Shown: piece after piece, positions 1 to 5,123 of the stretch
How positions within the stretch are numbered: position 1 is the first letter of the stretch
Layout of the letters: the number at the start of each line of letters is the position of its first letter
From: CAYTCZ01 sp964436315
GTDB taxonomy: Bacteria; Actinomycetota; Thermoleophilia; Gaiellales; Gaiellaceae
Assembly (NCBI GenBank): GCA_964436315.1
Contig: CAYTCZ010000202.1
Coordinates: 1-5,442 of the forward strand
DNA: 5,442 bases
Direction of reading: 5' to 3'
The notes under the pieces: model-generated
Seen by the model: only the letters and a program-made list of their open reading frames with translations
Databases searched by the model: none
What the model was told of the DNA's origin: nothing
Position numbers and translations under genes: made by a program

Positions 1-45
1 CCTCGTGGCCTCTCTCGGCGCCATCGCGGGAGCGACGTCTTCTCG

Positions 46-1611
46 TTAGCCGACGAGCAGCTTCCCCATCATCCCGGCGTGCTGGGCGACGGTGCCGCAG
101 AGCGGCTCGTTGCACATGAACTGAAACTCGCCCGTCTCGTTCGCCTGGAAGGTGATCACCTTCGTCTCGCCGGCGGCGACAGGCTCGTTGACCTTGAACT
201 CGGACAGGTAGATGCCGTGTGGCAGCTCGCCCCGGTTGATGAGCGTCAGCGTGACCGGACCTGGCTCGACCTCGATCACGCCGGGCTCGAAGGCCCAGTC
301 CGTCATCTCGATGACGAGTCCCTGGCCGTCGTCTGCTGCGGAGGTGTTCACGGCCTGGCTCTCTGCCGCTTCGTCGTGTCCATCGGCCGCGGCGGGCTGA
401 GCGTCGCCGGAGAGCACCGCCAGCAGTCCATCTGCGAGGCCGTGCTGGCCGCCATGGACGATCTCGCCCATTTCGGCCGCCTTCACAACGTCCTCCTCGG
501 CGAGCGCCGTCTCGAGCGCCTCCAGCTGGTTGACGAATAGCACCATCACCTCGGCGAGCGGCTCCGGCCACGGGATCGCCTCGGCGACCCCAAGCACGCC
601 CTGCACCCTGCCCAGATAGTGGGGCTCGAGCGTGCCCTCGGCGAGCGTCTCGGCCATCTCGTGGAAGCCGGCGGCGTCGATGTAGGTAATGCCGGCGAGG
701 ACGGTGCCGACATCCCCACTCGCCTCGAGGCCCGTGAGCGCCCCGACCGCTTCCCCGGCGAAGGCATGCTGGGCGCCGTGGACGGCCTCGCCAGCTCGGG
801 CAGCCTTCTTCACCTTCTCATCCGCCAACGCCGTCTCGAGCGCCCGGAGGTCGTCGAGGAAGCTGGCGGCATCGGTCGCAATCGGCTCCGGCCAGGCAAT
901 CGCCTCGGTGACGGCGATCACACCGCTGACCCTGCCCAGGTAGTGGGGCTGAAGGGTGCCCTCCGCCAGCGCCTCGGCCATGTCGTGGAAGCCGGCGGCG
1001 TTCACGTAGTTGACGCCGGCGAGGACGGTGCCGAGATCTCCGCCCGCCTCGAGGCTGGTGAGCGTCCCGACCGCTTCCCCGGCGAAGGCATGCTGGGCAC
1101 CGTGGACGGCTTCGCCGGCCTCGGCGGCCTTCGCCACGTCCTCCTCTGCGAGCGCCGCTTCGAGGGCGCTCAGCTCAGCGCTTAATTGCACCCCCTGTTC
1201 GCCGAGCGCCTCGGGCCAGGCGATCCCCTCCATGACCGCGATCGTCTTGCGCACGGTGTTGAGATAACGGGGCTCGAGGGTGCCCTCGGCGAGCGTCTCG
1301 GCCATGTCGTGGAAGCCGGCGGCGTTGAGGTAGTTGACGCCGGAGAGGACCGCTCCGAGTCCGCCCGGCTCCGTCTCCGCGGCAACGGGCTCGACCTCGA
1401 CCAGCTCCGCCGGCTCGGACTCCCGTGCCGCCGGTTCCGGCGCGGGTGCTGGCGCGGCGGGCTCAGATTCCGGCTCGGCGGGCTCGGATGCGGGCGCGGC
1501 TGGCGCCTGGGCTTGCGGTTCCTCTCCGGCTCCACCGCATCCCGCGCCGAGGACGGCTGCCACCGTCACGGTGGCGACGGCCGCGATTAGGATCAGTAGC
1601 GTCTTTCTCAT
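46..1611 (-). CDS. Exported triple-repeat protein with C-terminal CuA-like cupredoxin domain
   Basis: A 521-residue extracytoplasmic protein. Residues 1-24 are a signal peptide (MRKTLLILIAAV then a hydrophobic run) ending LGAG before C25; position -3 is Gly, so lipidation at C25 is possible but the lipobox is weak. Residues 30-82 form an Ala/Pro/Glu linker. Three tandem repeats of about 107 residues follow (about 84-190, 191-298, 299-402), each helical in character, with one FHDMAE or FHEMAE histidine (H101, H209, H317) and a VHGxQH pair (H170/174, H278/282, H386/390). After a polar linker, residues 433-521 are a cupredoxin domain: H465 in GELPHG and the loop CNEPLCGTVAQHAGMMG (C500, E502, C505, H511, M514). 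This resembles the CuA loop of cytochrome oxidase subunit II but is longer between ligands. It could be an electron carrier or a copper-storage or delivery protein; I do not recognise the repeat family. It has its own transcription unit, downstream of a terminator and in the same direction as the two-component genes. Confidence 0.88.
   Translation of the reverse strand: MRKTLLILIAAVATVTVAAVLGAGCGGAGEEPQAQAPAAPASEPAEPESEPAAPAPAPEPAARESEPAELVEVEPVAAETEPGGLGAVLSGVNYLNAAGFHDMAETLAEGTLEPRYLNTVRKTIAVMEGIAWPEALGEQGVQLSAELSALEAALAEEDVAKAAEAGEAVHGAQHAFAGEAVGTLTSLEAGGDLGTVLAGVNYVNAAGFHDMAEALAEGTLQPHYLGRVSGVIAVTEAIAWPEPIATDAASFLDDLRALETALADEKVKKAARAGEAVHGAQHAFAGEAVGALTGLEASGDVGTVLAGITYIDAAGFHEMAETLAEGTLEPHYLGRVQGVLGVAEAIPWPEPLAEVMVLFVNQLEALETALAEEDVVKAAEMGEIVHGGQHGLADGLLAVLSGDAQPAAADGHDEAAESQAVNTSAADDGQGLVIEMTDWAFEPGVIEVEPGPVTLTLINRGELPHGIYLSEFKVNEPVAAGETKVITFQANETGEFQFMCNEPLCGTVAQHAGMMGKLLVG
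406..1362 (-). repeat. Three tandem ~322-bp coding repeats in the cupredoxin gene
   Basis: The units lie at about 1362-1042, 1041-718 and 717-406. They are clearly homologous in protein and recognisable in DNA: 742-774 and 1066-1098 are identical over 33 bp in units 2 and 1, and the segment around GTGGAAGCCGGCGGCGT recurs in all three. Unit 3 has diverged most (GEIVHGGQHGLADGLL against GEAVHGAQHAFAGEAV). The pattern indicates duplication within the gene, with units 1 and 2 either separated more recently or homogenised. Confidence 0.93.
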
Positions 1612-1618
1612 CGCATCG

Positions 1619-1624
1619 CTCCCT
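1619..1624 (-). promoter_or_regulatory. Ribosome-binding site of the cupredoxin gene
   Basis: AGGGAG on the minus strand, seven bases before ATG 1609-1611. It decides the start against the in-frame upstream ATG at 1645-1647: the twelve extra residues would precede the basic start of the signal peptide, and this site would then lie inside the coding region. Confidence 0.75.
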
Positions 1625-1689
1625 TTTTGCAGTTCGGTACACCACACAGTGTCGAGGAGAGCGGGCCGTTTGGGAACGCGAGAAAACAG

Positions 1690-1710
1690 CGGTTTTCCAG
1701 GGAAAAACCG
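1690..1710. promoter_or_regulatory. AT-rich dyad upstream of the cupredoxin gene, possible operator
   Basis: CGGTTTT (1690-1696) and AAAACCG (1704-1710) form a 7-bp inverted repeat around a 7-bp centre, about 80-100 bp upstream of the cupredoxin start and overlapping the terminator's T-tract. GAAAAC (1682-1687) could pair instead with GTTTTC (1692-1697). An AT-rich dyad in GC-rich DNA at this distance would suit an activator or repressor site. The overlap with the terminator is an alternative explanation. Closer to the gene, TCGACA (minus strand, about 1648-1653) resembles a -35 box, but no good -10 was found. Confidence 0.35.
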
Positions 1711-1739
1711 GTAGTCTTCCGAGCCGGAGACGCTACCGG
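1703..1739 (-). terminator. Rho-independent terminator of the kinase/regulator unit
   Basis: On the minus strand CCGGTAG (1739-1733) pairs with CTACCGG (1714-1708), and an inner stem TCTCCG/CGGAAGA, with one bulged A, is closed by a GCT loop. TTTTT (1707-1703) follows immediately. A strong GC stem directly followed by a T run, about 60 bp after the regulator's stop codon, is a textbook intrinsic terminator. It separates the two-component genes from the cupredoxin gene. Confidence 0.82.
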
Positions 1740-1754
1740 GAAAGGTCGCTCGTC

Positions 1755-1772
1755 CCTACCAGTCCTGGTAGG
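1755..1772. repeat. Inverted repeat downstream of the response regulator
   Basis: CCTACCAG and CTGGTAGG flank a 2-bp centre, giving a near-perfect 18-bp dyad 23 bp after the regulator's stop. In RNA it would make a 7-bp stem with a 4-nt loop, but no T-tract follows on either strand, so it is not an intrinsic terminator on its own. It could be a stabilising 3' hairpin or a protein-binding dyad. Its CTACC/GGTAG core is shared with the terminator stem 20 bp further on. Confidence 0.6.
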
Positions 1773-1795
1773 CGCAGGTGGCTTCTGCTAGGAAC

Positions 1796-2455
1796 TCACG
1801 TGTCCTCGGGCAACTTCACGAGCCCGGTGCGGATCGCGTAGGCGACGGCCTGTGCCCGGTTTCGAAGATGGAGCTTGGCGAGGATGTTCTTCACGTGGAA
1901 GTTGACCGTGTTCTCAGAGATGAACAGCCGCTCGCCGATCTCGCGGTTTCTCGCCCCCTCGGCAACGAGCTGGAGGACCTCGAGCTCACGGTCAGTGAGT
2001 CCGGTCTGGTTCGCCGCGGTCTCGGGCTGTTCTCCCTGGGAGACGCGAGCGAACTCCTCGAGGATCTTCGCCGCCAGTCCCCCCGAGAGGGCCGTCTCGC
2101 CCTTCGAGACGCCGGTCAGCGTGCGGGCGAACTCCTCCTCTGACATGTCCTTGAGCAGGTAGCCCTCAGCGCCGCTCTTGATCGCCTCGAAGAGATCCTC
2201 CTCCTCATCGGAGACCGTCACCATGACGATCTTGACCTCCGGCATCTCCGCCTTGATCAGACGGGTTGCCTCGAGGCCGTTACAGCCGCGCATGCGGATG
2301 TCCATGAGCACGAGCTCCGGACGGAGCTGCCGGGTTCGCTCGAGAGCTTCGAGCCCATCGCTCGCCTCGCCGACGACCTCGAAGCCCCAGGCGGTGAGCA
2401 GGCTAGCGATGCCAGCGCGAAAGAGCGCGTGGTCGTCGGCGAGAAGGACTCTCAT
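1796..2455 (-). CDS. NarL/FixJ-family response regulator with LuxR-type DNA-binding domain
   Basis: A 219-residue transcription regulator, the expected phosphate acceptor of the adjoining kinase. The receiver domain (1-118) has acidic residues D7 and D8, phospho-acceptor D52, switch residue T80 and K102. The C-terminal LuxR/GerE helix-turn-helix (about 152-213) starts TGLTDRELEVLQLVAEG and contains the recognition helix ENTVNFHVKNILAKL, typical of this family. The start is ATG 2453-2455, which overlaps the kinase TGA (ATGA) and is preceded by GGAGG at seven bases. A longer in-frame extension to 2593 runs inside the kinase gene and is not protein-like. In the receiver, the conserved proline four residues after D52 is replaced by arginine (MDIRMRGCNG). 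Targets are not evident; the inverted repeats downstream, the neighbouring cupredoxin gene and the sqr-CBS gap are candidates by location only. A terminator follows about 60 bp after the stop. Confidence 0.95.
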   Translation of the reverse strand: MRVLLADDHALFRAGIASLLTAWGFEVVGEASDGLEALERTRQLRPELVLMDIRMRGCNGLEATRLIKAEMPEVKIVMVTVSDEEEDLFEAIKSGAEGYLLKDMSEEEFARTLTGVSKGETALSGGLAAKILEEFARVSQGEQPETAANQTGLTDRELEVLQLVAEGARNREIGERLFISENTVNFHVKNILAKLHLRNRAQAVAYAIRTGLVKLPEDT

Positions 2456-4455
2456 GCTCCGGCCTCCGGCGCCTCCGTCAGCGGGATGCGCACGCTGACG
2501 CTCGTTCCGCCCCCGGGGGTCGAGACGAGCTCGAACCGTCCGCCGATCGCCTCCGCACGCTCGCGCATGGTCTGGAGGCCGAAGTGCGGCCAACCGCTAC
2601 TCCGGACCGCCTCGCCCTGCGCGAAGCCGACTCCGTCGTCGCGCACGGTGGCGGTCAGCGCCCCCTCCGTGACGTCGAGGGAGACGGTCGCGTGTGTGGC
2701 CTCGGCATGCTTTCGCACGTTGCTGAGCGCCTCTTGGAGGATGCGCATGAGCTGAATCTCGCTCGCGGCCGGAAGCTCTGCACGTGAGGCCGACTCGCTC
2801 GCCTCCAGGCGAACGTCGATCTTCGCCATCTGGGCGAAGTCCCGCAGGTAGCTCTCGAGTGCAGCGCGGAAGTCTCCGTCGGGCTCCGGAGAGACGCGCA
2901 GGCCGAGGATCGCCTCGCGCACGTTCCCGTAGACGGCTCTCGCTGTCGTCTCCAGCGCGGCAAGCTGCGCGTCGGCCTCCTCGAGCCTGTTCGAGCTGAG
3001 CAGCTTCTTGACCGCGAGCGTCTGGGTGTTGATGTAGCCGAGCACCTGGGCCAAGCCGTCGTGAAGTTCGCGGGCGATCCGCTCCCGCTCCTCGAGGACG
3101 GCCCGATCGAGCACGCGGGCCTGGAGCTGCGCATTCTCGATCGCGACGGCGAGCTGCTGGCCGATTCCCTCGAGCAGGCGCCGCTCACTTTCCTGAGTAA
3201 AGGCGGCGGAGTCGCGTGCGGCGACGGTCAGCACTCCGACCGTCTGCCTCCCGTGAATGAGGGGGAGGGCGAGGAAGCTGTCGATACCGAGTCGGGTGAC
3301 CTGCCCGCGGAGAAAGCGCGGATCGGAGGCAAGGTCGTGGACGACGATTGGCGCGCCACTCTGCGCGGCGAGACCGGGCAACCCCTCTCCCCAGGCGAAC
3401 TCGTCGCGCTCGCCGAAGGCCTCGAGCGCAAAGCCGCGTCGCGTCACGAGTCTCAGGCCGTCCGATTCCGCAGTCAGCCACAATTCGGCGGTTTCGGCTA
3501 AGGTGACCTCGAGGATCGCCTCGAGCGACTCAGCGAGGAGCTCGGAGAGCTCGAGCGACGACGTCGTCGCTCGAGCGACCGAGAGCAGCGCCGCAAGCTC
3601 CCGGTTGTGCCGCTCGGCCCGCTCGAAGAGAAGTGCGTTGCGAAGCGCCAGGCTGAGCTGGCGCCCGATATCCACGAGCAGATCGTGATCCGCCGGCGAG
3701 AAGGGCCGCCCATCGCCTCTGCCGATTGCGAGGACGGCGCGAGTGTCACCGTCAGCGAGCAGGGGGAGACCCAGGAGCGACCCGATCCCCTCTGAATGCG
3801 CGAGTTCGCCAGCGGTCCCTCCGACGGCCAGCTGTGGCGCGCTCGCCCCTCCGGCCCCGTCAACCTCGCGGCCCGCTGAGTCAGCTGGTAGCTCTTGACG
3901 AGCGATCTCGCTAACGAGCGCCTCCGACAGTCCGAGGGTTGCGCCCGCCACGACCTCCTCTCTCCCGGCATCGTAGATGGAGATGGCAGCGCCTTCTGCA
4001 CCTAGCACCTCCGCCACGCGTGGGAGCGTTAGCTCGAGCAGCGCCTCGAGTCTCAGGTTTCGCGTCGAGGCCTGAGCGATCTCCGTGAGCGCTTCGAGGT
4101 GGGCATTTTGCTCGAGGATCTGCCGCTCGAGTCGGCGGATCGTGGCGAAGATGGCGAAGGAGAAGGCGACCACCCCGATCGCGGCGACAGCGAAGGTCAG
4201 GACGATCCCGGGGAACTCGTGCAGGTCGAACAGGACTGTGTGCAGGAGCGCCCAGAGAATGGTGAGGAAGACAAGCGGAGCGCCGATCGCCAGCCAGCGC
4301 ACGTGCGAGAAGCTGACCCCTCCGCCGCGGTCTCGCTGATCTGGGAGGGCCGCTGGCTCGGAGGACGGGGTCGCCTGTCTCCCACCAGCGAGGTGGCGAA
4401 GCCGCCGGTGACTCCCCATCCGAGCCGAGGGCGTCCCCTTCGATGCCGTCTTCAT
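2452..4455 (-). CDS. Membrane-anchored sensor histidine kinase with two GAF domains (HisKA_3/NarX-DegS type)
   Basis: A 667-residue kinase that should autophosphorylate on His and pass phosphate to the regulator encoded just downstream. A polar N-terminal ~50 residues is followed by two transmembrane segments (about 52-76 and 82-106) with only a few residues between them, so there is no extracytoplasmic sensor domain. A coiled coil (about 107-130, RRLERQILEQNAHL) leads to GAF1 (about 132-275) and GAF2 (about 300-445). The HisKA_3 dimerisation domain carries ARELHDGLAQ with phospho-acceptor H465. The HATPase domain has an N-box (QEALSNVRKHA, N579), a G1 box (DDGVGF, 606-611), a G2-like box (FGLQTMRERA) and a final GGGTSVSVRIP. 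All core catalytic motifs look intact. The GAF ligands are unknown; I see no obvious haem or metal motif. The gene overlaps the response regulator by ATGA, indicating translational coupling. An alternative start lies at ATG 4417-4419; the cytoplasmic N-terminus is poorly constrained. Confidence 0.93.
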   Translation of the reverse strand: MKTASKGTPSARMGSHRRLRHLAGGRQATPSSEPAALPDQRDRGGGVSFSHVRWLAIGAPLVFLTILWALLHTVLFDLHEFPGIVLTFAVAAIGVVAFSFAIFATIRRLERQILEQNAHLEALTEIAQASTRNLRLEALLELTLPRVAEVLGAEGAAISIYDAGREEVVAGATLGLSEALVSEIARQELPADSAGREVDGAGGASAPQLAVGGTAGELAHSEGIGSLLGLPLLADGDTRAVLAIGRGDGRPFSPADHDLLVDIGRQLSLALRNALLFERAERHNRELAALLSVARATTSSLELSELLAESLEAILEVTLAETAELWLTAESDGLRLVTRRGFALEAFGERDEFAWGEGLPGLAAQSGAPIVVHDLASDPRFLRGQVTRLGIDSFLALPLIHGRQTVGVLTVAARDSAAFTQESERRLLEGIGQQLAVAIENAQLQARVLDRAVLEERERIARELHDGLAQVLGYINTQTLAVKKLLSSNRLEEADAQLAALETTARAVYGNVREAILGLRVSPEPDGDFRAALESYLRDFAQMAKIDVRLEASESASRAELPAASEIQLMRILQEALSNVRKHAEATHATVSLDVTEGALTATVRDDGVGFAQGEAVRSSGWPHFGLQTMRERAEAIGGRFELVSTPGGGTSVSVRIPLTEAPEAGA
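3549..3576. repeat. 28-bp perfect palindrome inside the kinase gene
   Basis: The half-site GCTCGAGCGACGAC is followed immediately by its exact reverse complement, with no mismatch and no spacer. CTCGG at 3541-3545 can pair with CCGAG at 3579-3583 outside it, across a small internal loop. It encodes ARATTSSLEL at the GAF1-GAF2 junction of the kinase. In RNA it would fold into a stem of about 12 bp. It may reflect codon choice, or be a functional DNA or RNA structure. Confidence 0.9.
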
Positions 4456-4461
4456 CACCTG

Positions 4462-4467
4462 CTCACC
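4462..4467 (-). promoter_or_regulatory. Ribosome-binding site supporting the chosen kinase start
   Basis: GGTGAG, six bases before ATG 4453-4455. The frame is open further upstream, to 4569, which would overlap the CBS gene; this purine-rich site and the poor protein-like character of the upstream residues decide for the internal ATG. An in-frame ATG at 4417-4419 has AAGGGGA about 14 bases upstream and is a weaker alternative. Confidence 0.5.
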
Positions 4468-4531
4468 GGCGAGGTGCTCGTCGGAGCCGCGCGCTTTACA
4501 GAGCGTTCCGCCTGGGGTGTCGCTGTGACGC

Positions 4532-4981
4532 TCACCGAGACGACGCCGGGGACCCGCTTGAAAAGGCACGGACGATGTCGGCCTGCGTCAGGATCCCGAC
4601 CAGCTTGCCGCGGCGGACGACCGGCAGGCGGTTGACGGCGTGGTCGAACATGAGCGTCACCGCCTCGGTGAGCGGGCGGTCGGGCTCGATCGTGATGGCC
4701 GGGGATGTCATCGCCTCGCCGGCAGAGCGGGCGGCCAGGCGACGCTCGAACTCGGGCGGGCGGGCAAAGTGCCACTGGGCAGAGCGGCTGGGCTGATGCT
4801 CGGCGGGTAACTCACGGGCGAGGATGTCGGCCTCGGAGACAACCCCCAGGACCGATCCGGCCCGATCGACGACCACCAGCCCAGAGATCCGCCGCTCGCT
4901 GAGGAGTGCGGCGACCTGCTTCAACGAGTTGTCCGGCTCTACAGTCACCACCTCGGGTCTCATTGCATCGTGCACGCGCAC
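4532..4981 (-). CDS. Stand-alone two-CBS-domain protein
   Basis: A 149-residue cytoplasmic protein consisting of a tandem CBS (Bateman) pair. CBS1 covers about residues 3-57, with the opening MRPEVVTVEPDNSL, the strand GLVVVD and the closing helix VSEADIL. CBS2 covers about 87-141, with MTSPAITIEPDRPL, NRLPVV and LTQADIVRAF. The 28-residue linker between them (about 58-86) is charged and contains W70 and an RPPEFERR stretch. There is no transmembrane segment and no attached enzyme or channel domain. CBS pairs generally bind adenosyl compounds (AMP, ATP, SAM, NADH) and modulate a partner; the partner here is unknown. The start is GTG with GAGGAG nine bases upstream. It follows sqr by 141 bp and precedes the histidine kinase by 76 bp on the same strand, so it may be co-transcribed with the kinase pair. 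Sensing energy or redox charge for the neighbouring respiratory genes is an inference. Confidence 0.88.
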   Translation of the reverse strand: MRVHDAMRPEVVTVEPDNSLKQVAALLSERRISGLVVVDRAGSVLGVVSEADILARELPAEHQPSRSAQWHFARPPEFERRLAARSAGEAMTSPAITIEPDRPLTEAVTLMFDHAVNRLPVVRRGKLVGILTQADIVRAFSSGSPASSR

Positions 4982-4990
4982 GGACCGAAT

Positions 4991-4996
4991 CTCCTC
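4991..4996 (-). promoter_or_regulatory. Ribosome-binding site of the CBS gene
   Basis: GAGGAG on the minus strand, nine bases before GTG 4979-4981. It favours the GTG over the ATG six codons downstream, which has no comparable purine-rich sequence at the right distance. The same bases could pair weakly with CTCC just upstream (4-bp stem), which is too short to claim control. Confidence 0.6.
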
Positions 4997-5030
4997 GCTC
5001 GGAGCTTTCTCTCAGTCTGGCCTCTGCACG

Positions 5031-5044
5031 CGATTCTCGAATCG
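5031..5044. promoter_or_regulatory. Dyad in the sqr-CBS gap, possible operator
   Basis: CGATTC and GAATCG form a 6-bp half-site dyad around a 2-bp centre, about 50 bp upstream of the GTG start of the CBS gene. The 141-bp gap 4982-5122 otherwise holds only the sqr hairpin and the CBS ribosome-binding site. The location would suit a transcription-factor site for a CBS promoter, but no convincing -35/-10 pair was found beside it, so this is only a candidate. Confidence 0.25.
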
Positions 5045-5092
5045 GGAGTCCGCCTCGCCCGGCCTTCGGGAAACTACGGTGGGACGCGAGCA

Positions 5093-5123
5093 AGGCTGGC
5101 ACGTCGCCGCCCCGTGCCAGCCT
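5093..5123 (-). terminator. GC-rich hairpin at the sqr stop codon, terminator-like
   Basis: An 11-bp perfect inverted repeat (AGGCTGGCACG pairing with CGTGCCAGCCT, 5093-5103 with 5113-5123) encloses a 9-nt loop. On the transcribed strand it begins at the last base of the sqr stop codon. The following sequence, TGCTCGCG, has no real U-tract, so it is either a non-canonical terminator or an mRNA 3'-end/processing structure. Its position directly after the stop and the long uninterrupted stem make a chance origin unlikely. Confidence 0.55.

Noticed and set aside
1..49. A short plus-strand frame ending at TAG 47-49 (LVASLGAIAGATSSR) that could be the end of a convergent gene, and an ATG on the minus strand at 22-24 that could begin a downstream gene
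   Set aside because: Only 8-15 codons are visible and the minus-strand ATG has no good ribosome-binding site. Neither can be supported from this window; the 45 bp after the cupredoxin stop show no clear terminator.
79..1590. Several long plus-strand open frames (for example 79-540, 619-1185, 1186-1590) opposite the cupredoxin gene
   Set aside because: They are antisense shadows of a high-GC coding region; the plus-strand proteins are Arg/Gly/Leu-rich without recognisable domains, and they repeat only because the minus-strand gene repeats.
2456..2593. N-terminal extension of the response regulator to 2593
   Set aside because: It lies in the kinase coding region, and the receiver domain begins exactly at the ATG that overlaps the kinase stop.
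2655..3481. Other-frame minus-strand frames inside the kinase gene
   Set aside because: They are overlapping frame shadows rich in Arg/Ser/Pro, with no start signal or domain.
4501..4533. Inverted repeat GAGCGT/ACGCTC around the CBS stop codon, and a TGTAAA element as a kinase promoter
   Set aside because: The stem is only 6 bp with a 21-nt loop and no T-tract, and there is no matching -35 box; too weak to call a terminator or promoter.
4456..4569. N-terminal extension of the kinase to 4569, overlapping the CBS gene
   Set aside because: The extra 38 residues are not family-like and overlap the CBS coding region; a better ribosome-binding site precedes the internal ATG.
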